The notes: generated by a model from the letters alone, not told the origin. Counted from the stretch's first letter, positions 45,126-54,750 are shown. The stretch: 64,000 bases of DNA from Eubacterium sp. AB3007 (GCF_000688015.1 NZ_JIAD01000001.1:620001-684000); one strand, 5' to 3'. A program made the numbers and translations.

Positions 45126-46981
45126 GGTCTCTTTCTCCGGCGATTCTGCCCTCTGTGTTTCCGGGATTCCAACTTCTGTCTGTGCCGATCTTTCCCATGC
45201 CCCGTGTGGTGTCCTCCCAGCAGCACCGGTATCAGGTCCTCCCGTCCCACTGCCGTCAGCGCCTCCTGTACCAGGCGGTGGTTCTCCGGTTTATGATAGT
45301 GGATCAGTGCCCGCTGATACTGCTTCTCTTTCAGATCCTTCGCCACATACACAGGCTCCATTGTCCTTGGATCAAGCCCAGTGTGATACATGGCAGTGGC
45401 CAGCGTGCCCGGCGTAGGATAGAAATCCTGCACCTGATCCGGCACAAAGCCATATTCCTTCAAAAATAGCGCCAACTCCACCGCATCCTCCAACGTGCTA
45501 CCGGGGTGGGAACTGATCAGATAAGGAATCAGATACTGCTTCTTTCCCAGCCGCTCATTCTCCTTCCTGTACGCCTCTGCGAACCGATTGAACACGTCGA
45601 TACCGGGTTTCCCCATGTAATCCAGGACACGATCGGATGCGTGCTCCGGCGCCACCTTCAGCGTGCCGCTGACATGGTGCGCACATAGTTCTTTCAGAAA
45701 ACGATGATCCTTGTCCGCCATAAGATAGTCATAACGAATGCCAGAGCGAATAAACACCTTCTTCACTCCCGGCACATGGCGGACCGCCCGAAGAACATCC
45801 ATGTAGTCACTGTGGTCGATCTGCATGTTCCGGCAGGGTTTCGGCCACAGACACTGCTTATGTTTGCAGACTCCATGCTTCAGTTGCTGCTGGCAAGCGG
45901 GATGGCGGAAGTTGGCAGTAGGCCCGCCCACATCGTGGATATAGCCCTTGAAATCTGGTTTCCCCGTGAGTTTCACTGCCTCCTCCACGATGCTCTCCTT
46001 GCTGCGGCTTCGGACCTGACGCCCCTGGTGGTAGGTCAACGCGCAGAAGCTGCAGTCACCGAAACACCCCCGGTTGCTGACGATGCTGAATTTCACCTCA
46101 CGAAAGGCCGGGATCCCCCCTTGCTTTTCGTATACCGGATGCACCTCGTTCTCGAAAGGAAGCGCATATAGATCGTCCAGTTCCTGCCGCTCCAGCGGTG
46201 GCTGCGGAGGGTTCTGGATCACAAAGCTTTGTGTACCGTAGGGCTCCACCAGCCGAAGACCGTTGATTGGATCATTCTCCCGAAACTGCATAGCAAAACT
46301 ACGGGCGTAGGCTTCTCTGGAGAGACTGATCTCTTCGAAGGATGGGAGCACGCGAGTCCGGTCATCCAGGTCATACGCCGGAGCATGGTAGCATGTTCCC
46401 GGGATCCACGTGATGTCCTTCACCTCGATCCCGCTGTCTAGCGCCTCTGCCACCTGGAGCAAGGCACGCTCCCCCATACCATAAATGAGAAGATCCGCCC
46501 GGGCGTCCAACAGGATGGAACGCCTGACCTTGTCATCCCAGTAATCATAGTGCCCCATGCGGCGCAGGCTGGCCTCCAGACCGCCGATGATGATCGGGAC
46601 CCCCTTATAAGCTTCTCTGGCACGATTGGCATAAACGATCACAGCCCGATTCGGGCGTCTGCCTGCCTTGCCGCCGGGGGAGTACTCGTCTACCTTGCGG
46701 CGGTGTTTGAAGACCGAATAGTTGTTCACCATGGAATCGACGACGCCGCCGTTGATGAGGAATCCCAGCCGGGGCCGGCCAAACCTGCAAAAGTCTTCTG
46801 GCGAGGTATACGAAGGCTGCGCCAGGATCGCCACCCGATAACCAAACCGTTCCAACAGACGGCTGAGGATGGCGGTTCCAAAGGAATGGTGATCCACATA
46901 GGCATCCCCTGTCACCAAGACAAAATCCACCTGCGCCCATCCCCGCTCTTTCATATCTTGTTTTGAAATCGGTAAAAACAT
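45122..46981 (-). CDS. YgiQ-family radical SAM protein
   Basis: 619 residues. An N-terminal B12-binding-like domain, then NRGCFGDCSFCALTYHQG with the CxxxCxxC cluster motif (about 317), and a C-terminal UPF0313 extension ending in a basic Arg/Lys/His tail. The reaction of YgiQ is unknown. Four nt after the Nudix stop, and overlapping the methylase. Confidence 0.95.
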   Translation of the reverse strand: MFLPISKQDMKERGWAQVDFVLVTGDAYVDHHSFGTAILSRLLERFGYRVAILAQPSYTSPEDFCRFGRPRLGFLINGGVVDSMVNNYSVFKHRRKVDEYSPGGKAGRRPNRAVIVYANRAREAYKGVPIIIGGLEASLRRMGHYDYWDDKVRRSILLDARADLLIYGMGERALLQVAEALDSGIEVKDITWIPGTCYHAPAYDLDDRTRVLPSFEEISLSREAYARSFAMQFRENDPINGLRLVEPYGTQSFVIQNPPQPPLERQELDDLYALPFENEVHPVYEKQGGIPAFREVKFSIVSNRGCFGDCSFCALTYHQGRQVRSRSKESIVEEAVKLTGKPDFKGYIHDVGGPTANFRHPACQQQLKHGVCKHKQCLWPKPCRNMQIDHSDYMDVLRAVRHVPGVKKVFIRSGIRYDYLMADKDHRFLKELCAHHVSGTLKVAPEHASDRVLDYMGKPGIDVFNRFAEAYRKENERLGKKQYLIPYLISSHPGSTLEDAVELALFLKEYGFVPDQVQDFYPTPGTLATAMYHTGLDPRTMEPVYVAKDLKEKQYQRALIHYHKPENHRLVQEALTAVGREDLIPVLLGGHHTGHGKDRHRQKLESRKHRGQNRRRKRP

Positions 46982-46985
46982 GCGG

Positions 46986-47624
46986 TTACTCCCCGTGCCG
47001 GTCTCTGTACTGCATCATAGTTCCCAGTACATCCTCTGTGATCCTGGCGGTCAGCCCCCAGATCACCTTGCCGCCCGCATCGAACACCGGAATGATCCAT
47101 CGGCCGTACCGCCACTTGTAGTTCTCATCTATACCCACGTGTTCGTAGGGAAAATCCTCTGCCAGTTGGGCCACCACCTTCTCCTCGTAGTGCTTGTGAT
47201 CCGCCGCCATGATCTCAGACAGCGGCACCAGAAACAATTCGGCCACCTCACTCTCCTGGGGATTACTCTTCTGATAATCCTCGAATTGAATGACGCCGAT
47301 ATGGGTATAGAGAGAGTAATTCGCATAGCCATACAGGGTGTTCCCCTGTCCGATGAGTTCGATCCGGCTTGCAGGTATCCCTGTCTCTTCCTCGCATTCC
47401 CGCAGTGCCGTTTCAGCCGAGGTCTCCCCTCGCTCCATATGTCCTCCGGGGAAACAGATTTCCCCCGGATCGGCCGCGAGATCGTAGGCGCGCACTTCGT
47501 ACATGAGATGGAGTTGTCCGTCCTTTTCTACGAAGGGGACCAAAACGCTATAATAGCGGTATCTGCCGATGGCACCGGGCTCGTGATCCGCATAGGTGCG
47601 TCGGACTTCTTCCAGTGTAAACAT
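46986..47624 (-). CDS. Nudix hydrolase, CoA pyrophosphatase type
   Basis: Nudix box GGHMERGETSAETALRECEEETGI fits Gx5Ex7REUxEExGU, preceded by DPGEICFP, the upstream motif of the NudL/CoAse group. About 212 residues from ATG 47624 after CAGGAG. Likely splits CoA into 4'-phosphopantetheine and ADP; not proven. Confidence 0.92.
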   Translation of the reverse strand: MFTLEEVRRTYADHEPGAIGRYRYYSVLVPFVEKDGQLHLMYEVRAYDLAADPGEICFPGGHMERGETSAETALRECEEETGIPASRIELIGQGNTLYGYANYSLYTHIGVIQFEDYQKSNPQESEVAELFLVPLSEIMAADHKHYEEKVVAQLAEDFPYEHVGIDENYKWRYGRWIIPVFDAGGKVIWGLTARITEDVLGTMMQYRDRHGE

Positions 47625-47639
47625 AGTAAACTCCTGCAA

Positions 47640-47693
47640 AAAAACAACAGGCTGCTGTGTATGACCGGTAAAACCACGCATACACAGCAACCC
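47640..47693 (-). terminator. Terminator/attenuator after the P-loop gene
   Basis: GCTGTGTATG and CATACACAGC pair around a 14-nt loop; CAGCCTGTTG and seven T follow on the minus strand. It may end most transcripts before the Nudix-YgiQ-methylase genes. Confidence 0.6.
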
Positions 47694-47713
47694 TGATCAT
47701 TCCGTTAGTACTG

Positions 47714-48136
47714 TCAGTTGAGGACCTCGTAGTCAGAGAAGTCTACGCCGATCATCTCTTCCTTGTCTGCAGACAAGCTGACAACAAAATCCATGCCATA
47801 GTTCTTGGAGATGTTGTGCAGTCTTCCCAGGAACTCGGGCAGATCTCCCAATGAGAAGTCAGCGTGCTTCAGGATACTGTCGATATAGATCGTCTCGATA
47901 TCATGATCTGAACTGATGATTCCATAAAGGAAGCCGATGTACTCATCGCTATTCGTCACGTGCTCAAAATCCTCCATGCAGACCACTCTGATCCGATACT
48001 TCAAATCGTACATGAGTCTCGCGTTCTTGTTGATGAAGATGATGCTTCCGTCACTGTGCTCCACCTGATCATTCGCAAGCGCGATCATCTGCTTGGTCTT
48101 TCCTGCTCCTTTATGTCCAATCAGTAATTTTACCAT
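47714..48136 (-). CDS. Small P-loop ATP-binding protein
   Basis: 140 residues with Walker A LIGHKGAGKTKQ at the very start and Asp-rich strands (ETIYIDSIL) that could be Walker B. It has a RecA-like feel but lacks a known partner domain. Role unknown. Start ATG 48136 after GGGAGG. First gene of the run down to YczE-DUF2752. Confidence 0.8.
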   Translation of the reverse strand: MVKLLIGHKGAGKTKQMIALANDQVEHSDGSIIFINKNARLMYDLKYRIRVVCMEDFEHVTNSDEYIGFLYGIISSDHDIETIYIDSILKHADFSLGDLPEFLGRLHNISKNYGMDFVVSLSADKEEMIGVDFSDYEVLN

Positions 48137-48154
48137 AGTCACTGCCTCCCTAAT

Positions 48155-48172
48155 TATCAATAATTGTTGATA
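48155..48172. promoter_or_regulatory. Palindromic operator-like site
   Basis: TATCAA and TTGATA arms separated by 6 nt, overlapping the expected transcription start of the P-loop gene. It is not a CodY box by eye. A repressor site is possible. Confidence 0.4.
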
Positions 48173-48174
48173 TT

Positions 48175-48203
48175 ATTATACACTAACGGGACTTTTCGTT
48201 CAA
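48175..48203 (-). promoter_or_regulatory. Promoter of the P-loop gene
   Basis: TTGAAC (48198-48203), 17-nt spacer, TATAAT (48175-48180). Confidence 0.7.
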
Positions 48204-48260
48204 TCATTTTATCCTTTTCCCTCAAAATATTTTTTCGTAGTACTCTTCTACGGAAATCTC

Positions 48261-48289
48261 TTGTCCAACAGAAAACAGAATGCTATAAT
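48261..48289 (+). promoter_or_regulatory. Promoter of the P1 peptidase-panF operon
   Basis: TTGTCC (48261-48266), 17-nt spacer, TATAAT (48284-48289), with TGC before the -10. Confidence 0.7.
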
Positions 48290-48327
48290 TCATTTGTTAA
48301 CCGTATGATGACAGAAGGAGTACCACA

Positions 48328-49314
48328 ATGAACAAACGCATAGAACGTATCTCCATCCAAGAGATTCGTGGTTTCCGGCTGGGAACAGCGGAAAGCACAG
48401 AAGGGGCCACTGGTGTCACCGCGATCCTCTGTGAAGATGGCGCAACCGCAGGGGTTGATGTTCGCGGCGGTGCTCCCGCTACCCGGGAGACAGATCTCCT
48501 GAAGCCGGAGAACATGGTCCAGAAGATCCACGCGGTCTGCCTGTCCGGCGGCAGTGCCTTTGGCCTGGAGGCGGGCTGTGGTGTGATGGACTACCTGGCC
48601 GAACATAAGATAGGCTTCGACACCGGCTATGGCATCGTCCCCATCGTTTGCGGCGCGTCTCTGTTCGATATCCACCTCGGAGAACAAGGCGTCTACCCTG
48701 ACAAAGCAATGGGACGTCTGGCCGCCGAAAACGCCTTTGCCGGACATTTCCAAACCGGTAATCACGGCGCTGGCACCGGTGCTTCCGTCGGGAAATACAA
48801 AGGCCCCGCCACCTCTATGAAAACCGGACAGGGCCAGTACGCGCTTCAGATCGGTGATCTTCAGGTCGGTGCGATATCCGCCGTGAACGCGCTGGGAGAT
48901 ATCATCGGTGCGGATGACAGCCTGCTAGCCGGGATGACCACAGAGGGCGGCCAGGCTTTGTGCTCCACCGCCGAGACCATGCTCACCGATCTGGCAGGAA
49001 TAGGCGGCGGCTTCAAGGGTAACACCACCATCACCTGCATCATCACCAACTGCAAGCTTACCAAGGCACAGTGTACCAAACTGGCTTCCATCGCCCATGA
49101 CGGCTATGCCCGCGCCATTAAACCTGTCCACACCTCCGCCGACGGCGATACTGTCTTCGTCATGACCACAGGAGAGCAGGATCTGAACTTCGACACGGCA
49201 GCAGGACTGGCCACCGAATGTGTAACGGAAGCCATCCGGGATGCCGCTCGCACAGCAGTGCCTGCTTACGGGCTGCCTGCCGCCTGTACTTACAGTGAGA
49301 ATCTTGGAATGTAA
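48328..49314 (+). CDS. P1-family (DmpA-like) aminopeptidase
   Basis: N-terminal nucleophile hydrolase that self-cleaves into two chains. 328 residues: CLSGGSAFGLEAG, GAGTGASVGKYKG, and the likely cleavage site GNTTITCIITN, where Thr would be the nucleophile. Family members act on D- or beta-peptides and amino-acid amides. It heads an operon with yhdT, panF and an esterase, and beta-alanyl or pantetheine-like substrates are a tempting guess only. Confidence 0.9.
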   Translation: MNKRIERISIQEIRGFRLGTAESTEGATGVTAILCEDGATAGVDVRGGAPATRETDLLKPENMVQKIHAVCLSGGSAFGLEAGCGVMDYLAEHKIGFDTGYGIVPIVCGASLFDIHLGEQGVYPDKAMGRLAAENAFAGHFQTGNHGAGTGASVGKYKGPATSMKTGQGQYALQIGDLQVGAISAVNALGDIIGADDSLLAGMTTEGGQALCSTAETMLTDLAGIGGGFKGNTTITCIITNCKLTKAQCTKLASIAHDGYARAIKPVHTSADGDTVFVMTTGEQDLNFDTAAGLATECVTEAIRDAARTAVPAYGLPAACTYSENLGM

Positions 49315-49333
49315 TTGAGAAAGGAGTTAAGAA

Positions 49334-49597
49334 TTGACAAGAGAAGAAAAGAATCAACAGATCCGTAAGGAAGCAAAGGCAACGGTTTTTCTGTTTGTGA
49401 TCTGTTTTCTGTGGCATGTAGGGACCGCCTATCTGCTGTCCGGCTCAGGAATCCTTGTCTTGGGTCTGCCTCTCTGGTGGATCCTCAGCACCCCTGGTGT
49501 GTTCGTCATCGCTACGATCGGCGTCCTCTTCCTGCTGAAACGAGTATTCATGAACTTCAGCCTGGAGGATGAAGAAGACAGAAAGGAGACCCGCTGA
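49334..49597 (+). CDS. yhdT: YhdT-family small membrane protein (DUF997)
   Basis: 87 residues with two hydrophobic helices. TTG start after AAAGGAG. This protein accompanies PanF in many bacteria and may be an accessory subunit. Its stop overlaps the panF ATG by one base. Confidence 0.88.
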   Translation: MTREEKNQQIRKEAKATVFLFVICFLWHVGTAYLLSGSGILVLGLPLWWILSTPGVFVIATIGVLFLLKRVFMNFSLEDEEDRKETR

Positions 49598-51141
49598 TGA
49601 ACAGCAATCAGATCACGATCCTGGCTATCCTGATCATCTACATGGCCGCAAACGCCATCATCGGTGTCTGGATGAGTCATCAGTCCGCCAAGCAGAACGC
49701 TGACAGCGGTTTCCTGCAGAATTACTTCATGGGCAGCCGTGGCATGGGAGGCATAGTTCTGGCCATGACATTGATCGCCACCTACACCAGTGCCAGCTCC
49801 TTTCTTGGAGGTCCGGGACTGGCCGCAAGCTGGGGCCTCACCCAGTCCTGGGTGGCCGCCATCCAGATCGGGACTGCTTTCCTGACTCTGGGCGTCATCG
49901 GCAAGAAGCTGGGAATCATATCCCGCCGCATCAAGGCGGTGACCATCTCCGACTACCTGAACGCGAGATACAAGTCCCCCGCTGTCACCATCCTATGCAG
50001 CCTGATGCTGGTGGTGTTCTTCATCACCCAGATGATCGCGCAGTTCAAGGGTGGCGCTACGCTGATCCAGTCCGTCACCGGACTCTCCTACATCAGTGCG
50101 CTGATCCTGTTCTCTGCCATCGTCATCATCTATACCTCCATCGGCGGTTTCAAGGCTGTGGTTATCACCGATACGATCCAGGGCTTCATCATGGCCTGCG
50201 GAACCTTCCTGCTGCTGTTCTTTGTGATCCGCGCAGGCGGTGGTATGGAGAACATCATTGACTTCAACAACGCCAATAACCCCGGATGGGATCTGATGGG
50301 CAAGGGCGAATACGGTACTGAGATTCCGGCACTTCGCCCGGGTTACCTGATCTCCTTCTGGGTGCTGGTTGGAGTGGGTGTGCTGGGACTTCCACAGACC
50401 GCCGTCAGAAGCATGGGCTTCAAAGATACAGAATCCCTACACAAAGCCATGCTCTGGGGGACAGTCGTCGTCGGCATCCTCATGATCGGCATGCACTTCG
50501 CCGGTACGCTGGCACTTCCCCTGGTCGGAGAAGAACAGCTGGCGAACACAGACTCCGTCATCCCCTATGTTGTCAACAAATACATGCCACCATGGGCAGC
50601 GGGCCTGTTCCTGGCTGCGCCTCTGGCCGCCGTCATGTCCACCGTGGATTCCCTGTTGATCCTGGCCTCTGCCACATTGCTGAAGAACCTTTATGTGACA
50701 TTCATCGCCAAGAAGAACGTGGTGGATGCCGTGAGAGCCGATGTCAACGAGGATATGGAAATCGCGGAAAGCACAGAGAAGAAGATGAAGTACGGAAGCT
50801 TCGCCCTGACCATCGCGCTCGGCCTGATCGTCTTCCTCCTGGCCATGAATCCACCCTCAGTCCTGGTGTGGATCAACCTCTTCGCCATGGGCGGACTGGA
50901 AGCCACCTTCTTCTGGCCACTGATTGGCGGACTGTACTGGAAACGCGGAAACGCTGCCTGCTGCATCGCTTCCATCCTCTGCGGTGTCGCCACCTTCGTG
51001 TTCTTCAATCTGAACAAGATCGCCCCCTTCGGGATCCATGAGATCGTTCTGGGACTAGCGGTGGGCGGGATCGCCTACTTTGCCGTTGGCATGCTGAACA
51101 AGAAGGATCCGGATCCGGACGTACTGAAGAACTGTTTCTAA
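49597..51141 (+). CDS. panF: Sodium/pantothenate symporter
   Basis: SSS-family transporter for pantothenate, the CoA precursor. 514 residues and about 13 helices; YFMGSRGMGGIVLAMTLIATYTSASSFLGGPG, SDYLNARYKSPAV and AVMSTVDSLLILAS fit PanF. The YhdT partner upstream supports pantothenate over other SSS substrates. Confidence 0.92.
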   Translation: MNSNQITILAILIIYMAANAIIGVWMSHQSAKQNADSGFLQNYFMGSRGMGGIVLAMTLIATYTSASSFLGGPGLAASWGLTQSWVAAIQIGTAFLTLGVIGKKLGIISRRIKAVTISDYLNARYKSPAVTILCSLMLVVFFITQMIAQFKGGATLIQSVTGLSYISALILFSAIVIIYTSIGGFKAVVITDTIQGFIMACGTFLLLFFVIRAGGGMENIIDFNNANNPGWDLMGKGEYGTEIPALRPGYLISFWVLVGVGVLGLPQTAVRSMGFKDTESLHKAMLWGTVVVGILMIGMHFAGTLALPLVGEEQLANTDSVIPYVVNKYMPPWAAGLFLAAPLAAVMSTVDSLLILASATLLKNLYVTFIAKKNVVDAVRADVNEDMEIAESTEKKMKYGSFALTIALGLIVFLLAMNPPSVLVWINLFAMGGLEATFFWPLIGGLYWKRGNAACCIASILCGVATFVFFNLNKIAPFGIHEIVLGLAVGGIAYFAVGMLNKKDPDPDVLKNCF

Positions 51142-51154
51142 GGAATAGAAAACC

Positions 51155-52117
51155 ATGAAGAAAGAGAAATTCGACCCAGAAGTATATGAATTCTATAAGC
51201 CGGCTCTGGAGGGAGCCGGCTTTGCCGCCTCCTTAACGGAGGCAGACATTCCCTGGCTGAGGGAAGACGAAGAGATGCGCCATGCCAGGAACACATTCCC
51301 CTACGAGGTCCATCAGAAGATCGATGTGCAGATCCCCCGGGAACACGCAGCCCCCTTGCGTGTTCGCATCTATGTGCCGGAAGCCATATCCTCTTCCCTG
51401 ACTCCTGCACCGGTGCTCCTTTACTTTCACGGCGGCGGCTGGGTCATGGGCTCCGTGGCGGACCACGATCCCCTCTGCGGCAAACTGGCAGATGCCTGTC
51501 AGGCCATCGTGATATCTGTAGACTACCGGCTGGCGCCGGAGTATCCTTTCCCTGCCTGCATCGAAGATGCCGTGTGCGCTGCCGAATGGACCCACGAAAA
51601 CGCCGCCCGGTTCGGAGGCGATCCGGATCGTCTCCTGGCGGGCGGCGACAGCTCTGGCGCCAACATCAGTGCCGCTCTGGCTTACCTTGGGAAGGAAGGA
51701 AAGGCTCCTTCAATCTCCCATCTTATTCTGTTTTACGGGGCCTTCGGCTGTCTGGACGTGGCGAAATCGCCCTCTGGCCGCCGCTTCGGGGGCGGAGGCT
51801 TTGTGCTCCCTCTGGATGCCATGGCTCTAATGCTCGCCCTCTACGCACCGGAAGGAACGGACATGGACGACCCACGACTCTTCCCCGGAAAAGCCTCTGA
51901 TCTGACAGGAATGCCCCCTGCTCACGTGATCACTGCAGAGTTTGACCCCCTGCGGGACGATAGCGAAGCATTCGCCCGCCGCCTTTCCGAAGCCGGATGC
52001 GAGGTAAGCCTCACCCGGATGGAAGGCATGATGCACGGATTCATCCTCTATTGGCAGTCTTTCCACCGGGCTGAGGAACTGATCGACCGGATCGGTAGGG
52101 AGCTCTACTCTACATGA
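51155..52117 (+). CDS. HSL-type alpha/beta hydrolase (esterase)
   Basis: 320 residues. Oxyanion hole HGGGWVMGS, nucleophile GDSSGANIS, DPLRDDSEAFA with the acid, and His in MMHGFI. Bacterial hormone-sensitive-lipase group; natural ester unknown. Overlaps the convergent VOC gene by 8 bp. Confidence 0.93.
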   Translation: MKKEKFDPEVYEFYKPALEGAGFAASLTEADIPWLREDEEMRHARNTFPYEVHQKIDVQIPREHAAPLRVRIYVPEAISSSLTPAPVLLYFHGGGWVMGSVADHDPLCGKLADACQAIVISVDYRLAPEYPFPACIEDAVCAAEWTHENAARFGGDPDRLLAGGDSSGANISAALAYLGKEGKAPSISHLILFYGAFGCLDVAKSPSGRRFGGGGFVLPLDAMALMLALYAPEGTDMDDPRLFPGKASDLTGMPPAHVITAEFDPLRDDSEAFARRLSEAGCEVSLTRMEGMMHGFILYWQSFHRAEELIDRIGRELYST

Positions 52118-52460
52118 ACTGTACCCTTACACCTGCCGGATCCTGAACAAAGAAAAACTTCACATCCGGCATGGGGCTGATCATGGGTGTCGCCTGAAAT
52201 CCCGCCGCAATCAATGCCTCTCTCTTCTTTGATACATCCTCGGTCAGAAATCCGACAGACAAATGTGGGTTTCCGGCATCCCCTGCTTCAGGGTCCCGGA
52301 TGATCTCGATACAGGTCTCTCCTTCACCACCTGCCAGGAACACCAGATCCTTACCCTGCGGCCTCAGATCTCGCTGCAGGGTAAGCCCTACATGTTCCTG
52401 GTAGAACGCCAACTCTTCTTCAAACTTACTCGTCTGGATCGTTACATGTAGTATCTTCAT
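52110..52460 (-). CDS. VOC (glyoxalase/bleomycin resistance) family protein
   Basis: 116 residues with one beta-alpha-beta-beta-beta pair: MKILHVTIQTSKFEEELAFY, LGG..CIEII, HLSVGF, VKFFFVQDPAGVRVQFM. Substrate unknown. AAAGGAG 9 nt before ATG 52460 spans the end of the symporter gene. Confidence 0.9.
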   Translation of the reverse strand: MKILHVTIQTSKFEEELAFYQEHVGLTLQRDLRPQGKDLVFLAGGEGETCIEIIRDPEAGDAGNPHLSVGFLTEDVSKKREALIAAGFQATPMISPMPDVKFFFVQDPAGVRVQFM

Positions 52461-52474
52461 CTCAGCCAACTCCT

Positions 52475-53710
52475 TTACTCTTCCGCTTCCTTTGCTTCCG
52501 CAGACCAGGAAGCAAGTTTCTTCTTCAGCAGATTGGATACCACCATGACGCAAGAGGCGTCCCCGGTGATATTGACTGTGGTACGCCCCATGTCAAATAT
52601 GCGGTCCACACCTGCCACCAGAGCGATTCCTTCCACCGGAAGGCCTACGGACTGGAGCACCAGTGCCAGCATGACCATACCGGCTCCCGGAACACCCGCT
52701 GTTCCGATAGAGGCCAGCGTCGCCGTGAGGACGATGGTCAGCATCTGGGCAAAAGTCAGATGGATGTCATAGCAGGATGCAATGAATACCGCACAGATCC
52801 CCTGATAAATAGCGGTTCCATCCATATTGATGGTTGCCCCCAGAGGAAGCACGAAAGAGGAGACTTCTTTAGGCGCTCCCATCTTCTCTGTACACTCCAT
52901 GTTGATAGGCAGTGTCCCCACGGAGGATGCACTGGAAAAAGCGAACAGGATCGCCGGGATCATGTCTTTGAAAAACCGTACGGGGCTCATTTTCCCCATC
53001 GTGCCTACCGCCAAGGAATAAACGATCACCGCATGGGACACATAAGCAATGTAGGCTGCAGCCAGCACCATAGCCAGGGAGCCGATAATCACTGTGCCGC
53101 TCTCGGCTACCACCGGACAAAGCAGGCAGAACACGCCGAACGGCGAAAGCTTCAGAATCATCTCCATGGCTTTCATGAAAAGTTCGTTCAGCCGGTTGAC
53201 ACCATCGGAGAGACGTTCCGCGCTATCTCCTACCAAACTGACGGCAAAACCCAGCACAAGTGCCATAACGATTACCTGGAGCATGTTTGCTTCATAGATA
53301 GGCGCCAGAAAGTTTGCCGGAAAAATATTGACGATTGTATCCATGAAAGATGTTTTCTCCGCTGCCTCATATGTCAGATCTGATGTGGAGAGCACCGGAA
53401 AGAATCCCTTGAACAAATTTGCAATAAAAAGTCCGATTGCTGTGGCGAACGCCGTAGTGCACATATAATAGAGAACGGTCGTTCCACCAATGGCGCCCAC
53501 CTTCCGGATATCCTTCATGGAGACCACCCCTGCCATGATAGAGAACAAAACGATGGGCCCGACAATAAATTTGATCAGGTTAAGAAAGATCGTACCAAAG
53601 GGTTTGATGTAAGTGTTAGCGAATTCTGCATAGTCCTGAATGAATAGCCCCACTATGATTGCCAGTGCCAGTGCAATAAATATCTGTCCCGCAAGTGATA
53701 ATTTCCTCAT
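52475..53710 (-). CDS. Dicarboxylate/amino acid:cation symporter (DAACS)
   Basis: 411 residues, GltP/GltT/DctA family. SSASSVGTLPINME (serine-rich hairpin), GATINMDGTAIYQG (NMDGT) and GVPGAGMVML are visible. Carries glutamate, aspartate, serine or C4-dicarboxylates with Na or H. ATG 53710 after AAGGAGG, 11 nt past rlmN. Confidence 0.93.
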   Translation of the reverse strand: MRKLSLAGQIFIALALAIIVGLFIQDYAEFANTYIKPFGTIFLNLIKFIVGPIVLFSIMAGVVSMKDIRKVGAIGGTTVLYYMCTTAFATAIGLFIANLFKGFFPVLSTSDLTYEAAEKTSFMDTIVNIFPANFLAPIYEANMLQVIVMALVLGFAVSLVGDSAERLSDGVNRLNELFMKAMEMILKLSPFGVFCLLCPVVAESGTVIIGSLAMVLAAAYIAYVSHAVIVYSLAVGTMGKMSPVRFFKDMIPAILFAFSSASSVGTLPINMECTEKMGAPKEVSSFVLPLGATINMDGTAIYQGICAVFIASCYDIHLTFAQMLTIVLTATLASIGTAGVPGAGMVMLALVLQSVGLPVEGIALVAGVDRIFDMGRTTVNITGDASCVMVVSNLLKKKLASWSAEAKEAEE

Positions 53711-53721
53711 AATAAACCTCC

Positions 53722-54750
53722 TTACAATGACTTCCGGGCAGCAAGTCGCAGCTGCCCGCACGCACCATCGATATCCGCCCCCAGCTGCCTTCTAACAGTA
53801 CAAGGGATACCGGCATCCTCAAGGCGTGTGGCGATTTCCCGGGCTTTCGCTCGTCCCACGGTCCCAAATCCAGTCTCGTTCACCTCGTTCAGTGGAATCA
53901 GGTTCACATGACAGAGCATACCCCGGATCAATTGGATCAACTGTCCGATCACTTCCACGGTGTCATTCACTCCGTGGATCAGAGCATATTCAAAGGTGAC
54001 CCGTCGTCCAGTCTCCTGCGCATAGTCCCTCACTGCCGGAAGGAGCATGGACAGTCCGTACTTTCGGTTGATGGGCATGAGTTCCGAACGCAGCGCATTG
54101 GTGGGAGCATGTAGAGAAATCGCCAGGTTCACCTGAGGCAGATCCTTTCCAAAACGGCGGATACAGGGAACAAGACCGCAGGTGGATACGGTAATATTCC
54201 TCATGCTCATGCCATATCCTTCAGGAGCATGCAACAGGCGGATGAACTTCACCAGCTGCTCATAGTTATCAAAGGGTTCTCCGGTCCCCATCACCACCAC
54301 ATGGCTGATAGGCTTTCCGGTCTCCCTTTGGATGTCAAGTACCTGCGAAAGCATCTCTCCAGCGGTCAGGTTCCTGACCAGCCCATCGATTCCGGAAGCA
54401 CAGAACGCGCATCCCATCCGGCAGCCTGCCTGCGAGGAGACGCATACACTGGCCCCGTATTTATATTCCATGTACACGCTTTCCACTGCATTCCCATCAG
54501 GGAGGCCAAACAGAAACTTTCGGGTACCATCCACATTGGACTTCTGCTCCCGGAGCACCTGCAGAGGATCGATCTGGCAAGTTTCAGCCAGTTTCTCTCG
54601 CAGATCGATCGGAATGTTTCCCATCGCCGAAAACTCCGTTACACCTTTATATAACCAGTCATAGATCTGTTTTGCTCTGAACGGGGGCTGACCCAGCTCG
54701 ATCATATATTGTTTCAGTTCCTCCAATGTCAGATCCCGTAGTTTGATCAT
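53722..54750 (-). CDS. rlmN: 23S rRNA A2503/tRNA A37 C2-methyltransferase
   Basis: Radical SAM methyltransferase. CRMGCAFCASG holds the CxxxCxxC cluster, GTGEPFDN binds SAM and DGACGQL carries the catalytic Cys. 342 residues, normal. Not in the rsmB operon here, where it often sits. Confidence 0.97.
   Translation of the reverse strand: MIKLRDLTLEELKQYMIELGQPPFRAKQIYDWLYKGVTEFSAMGNIPIDLREKLAETCQIDPLQVLREQKSNVDGTRKFLFGLPDGNAVESVYMEYKYGASVCVSSQAGCRMGCAFCASGIDGLVRNLTAGEMLSQVLDIQRETGKPISHVVVMGTGEPFDNYEQLVKFIRLLHAPEGYGMSMRNITVSTCGLVPCIRRFGKDLPQVNLAISLHAPTNALRSELMPINRKYGLSMLLPAVRDYAQETGRRVTFEYALIHGVNDTVEVIGQLIQLIRGMLCHVNLIPLNEVNETGFGTVGRAKAREIATRLEDAGIPCTVRRQLGADIDGACGQLRLAARKSL

Noticed and set aside
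43833..46981. Methylase plus YgiQ as a defence system
   Set aside because: No nuclease, helicase or toxin gene is adjacent, and YgiQ is widespread outside defence loci.
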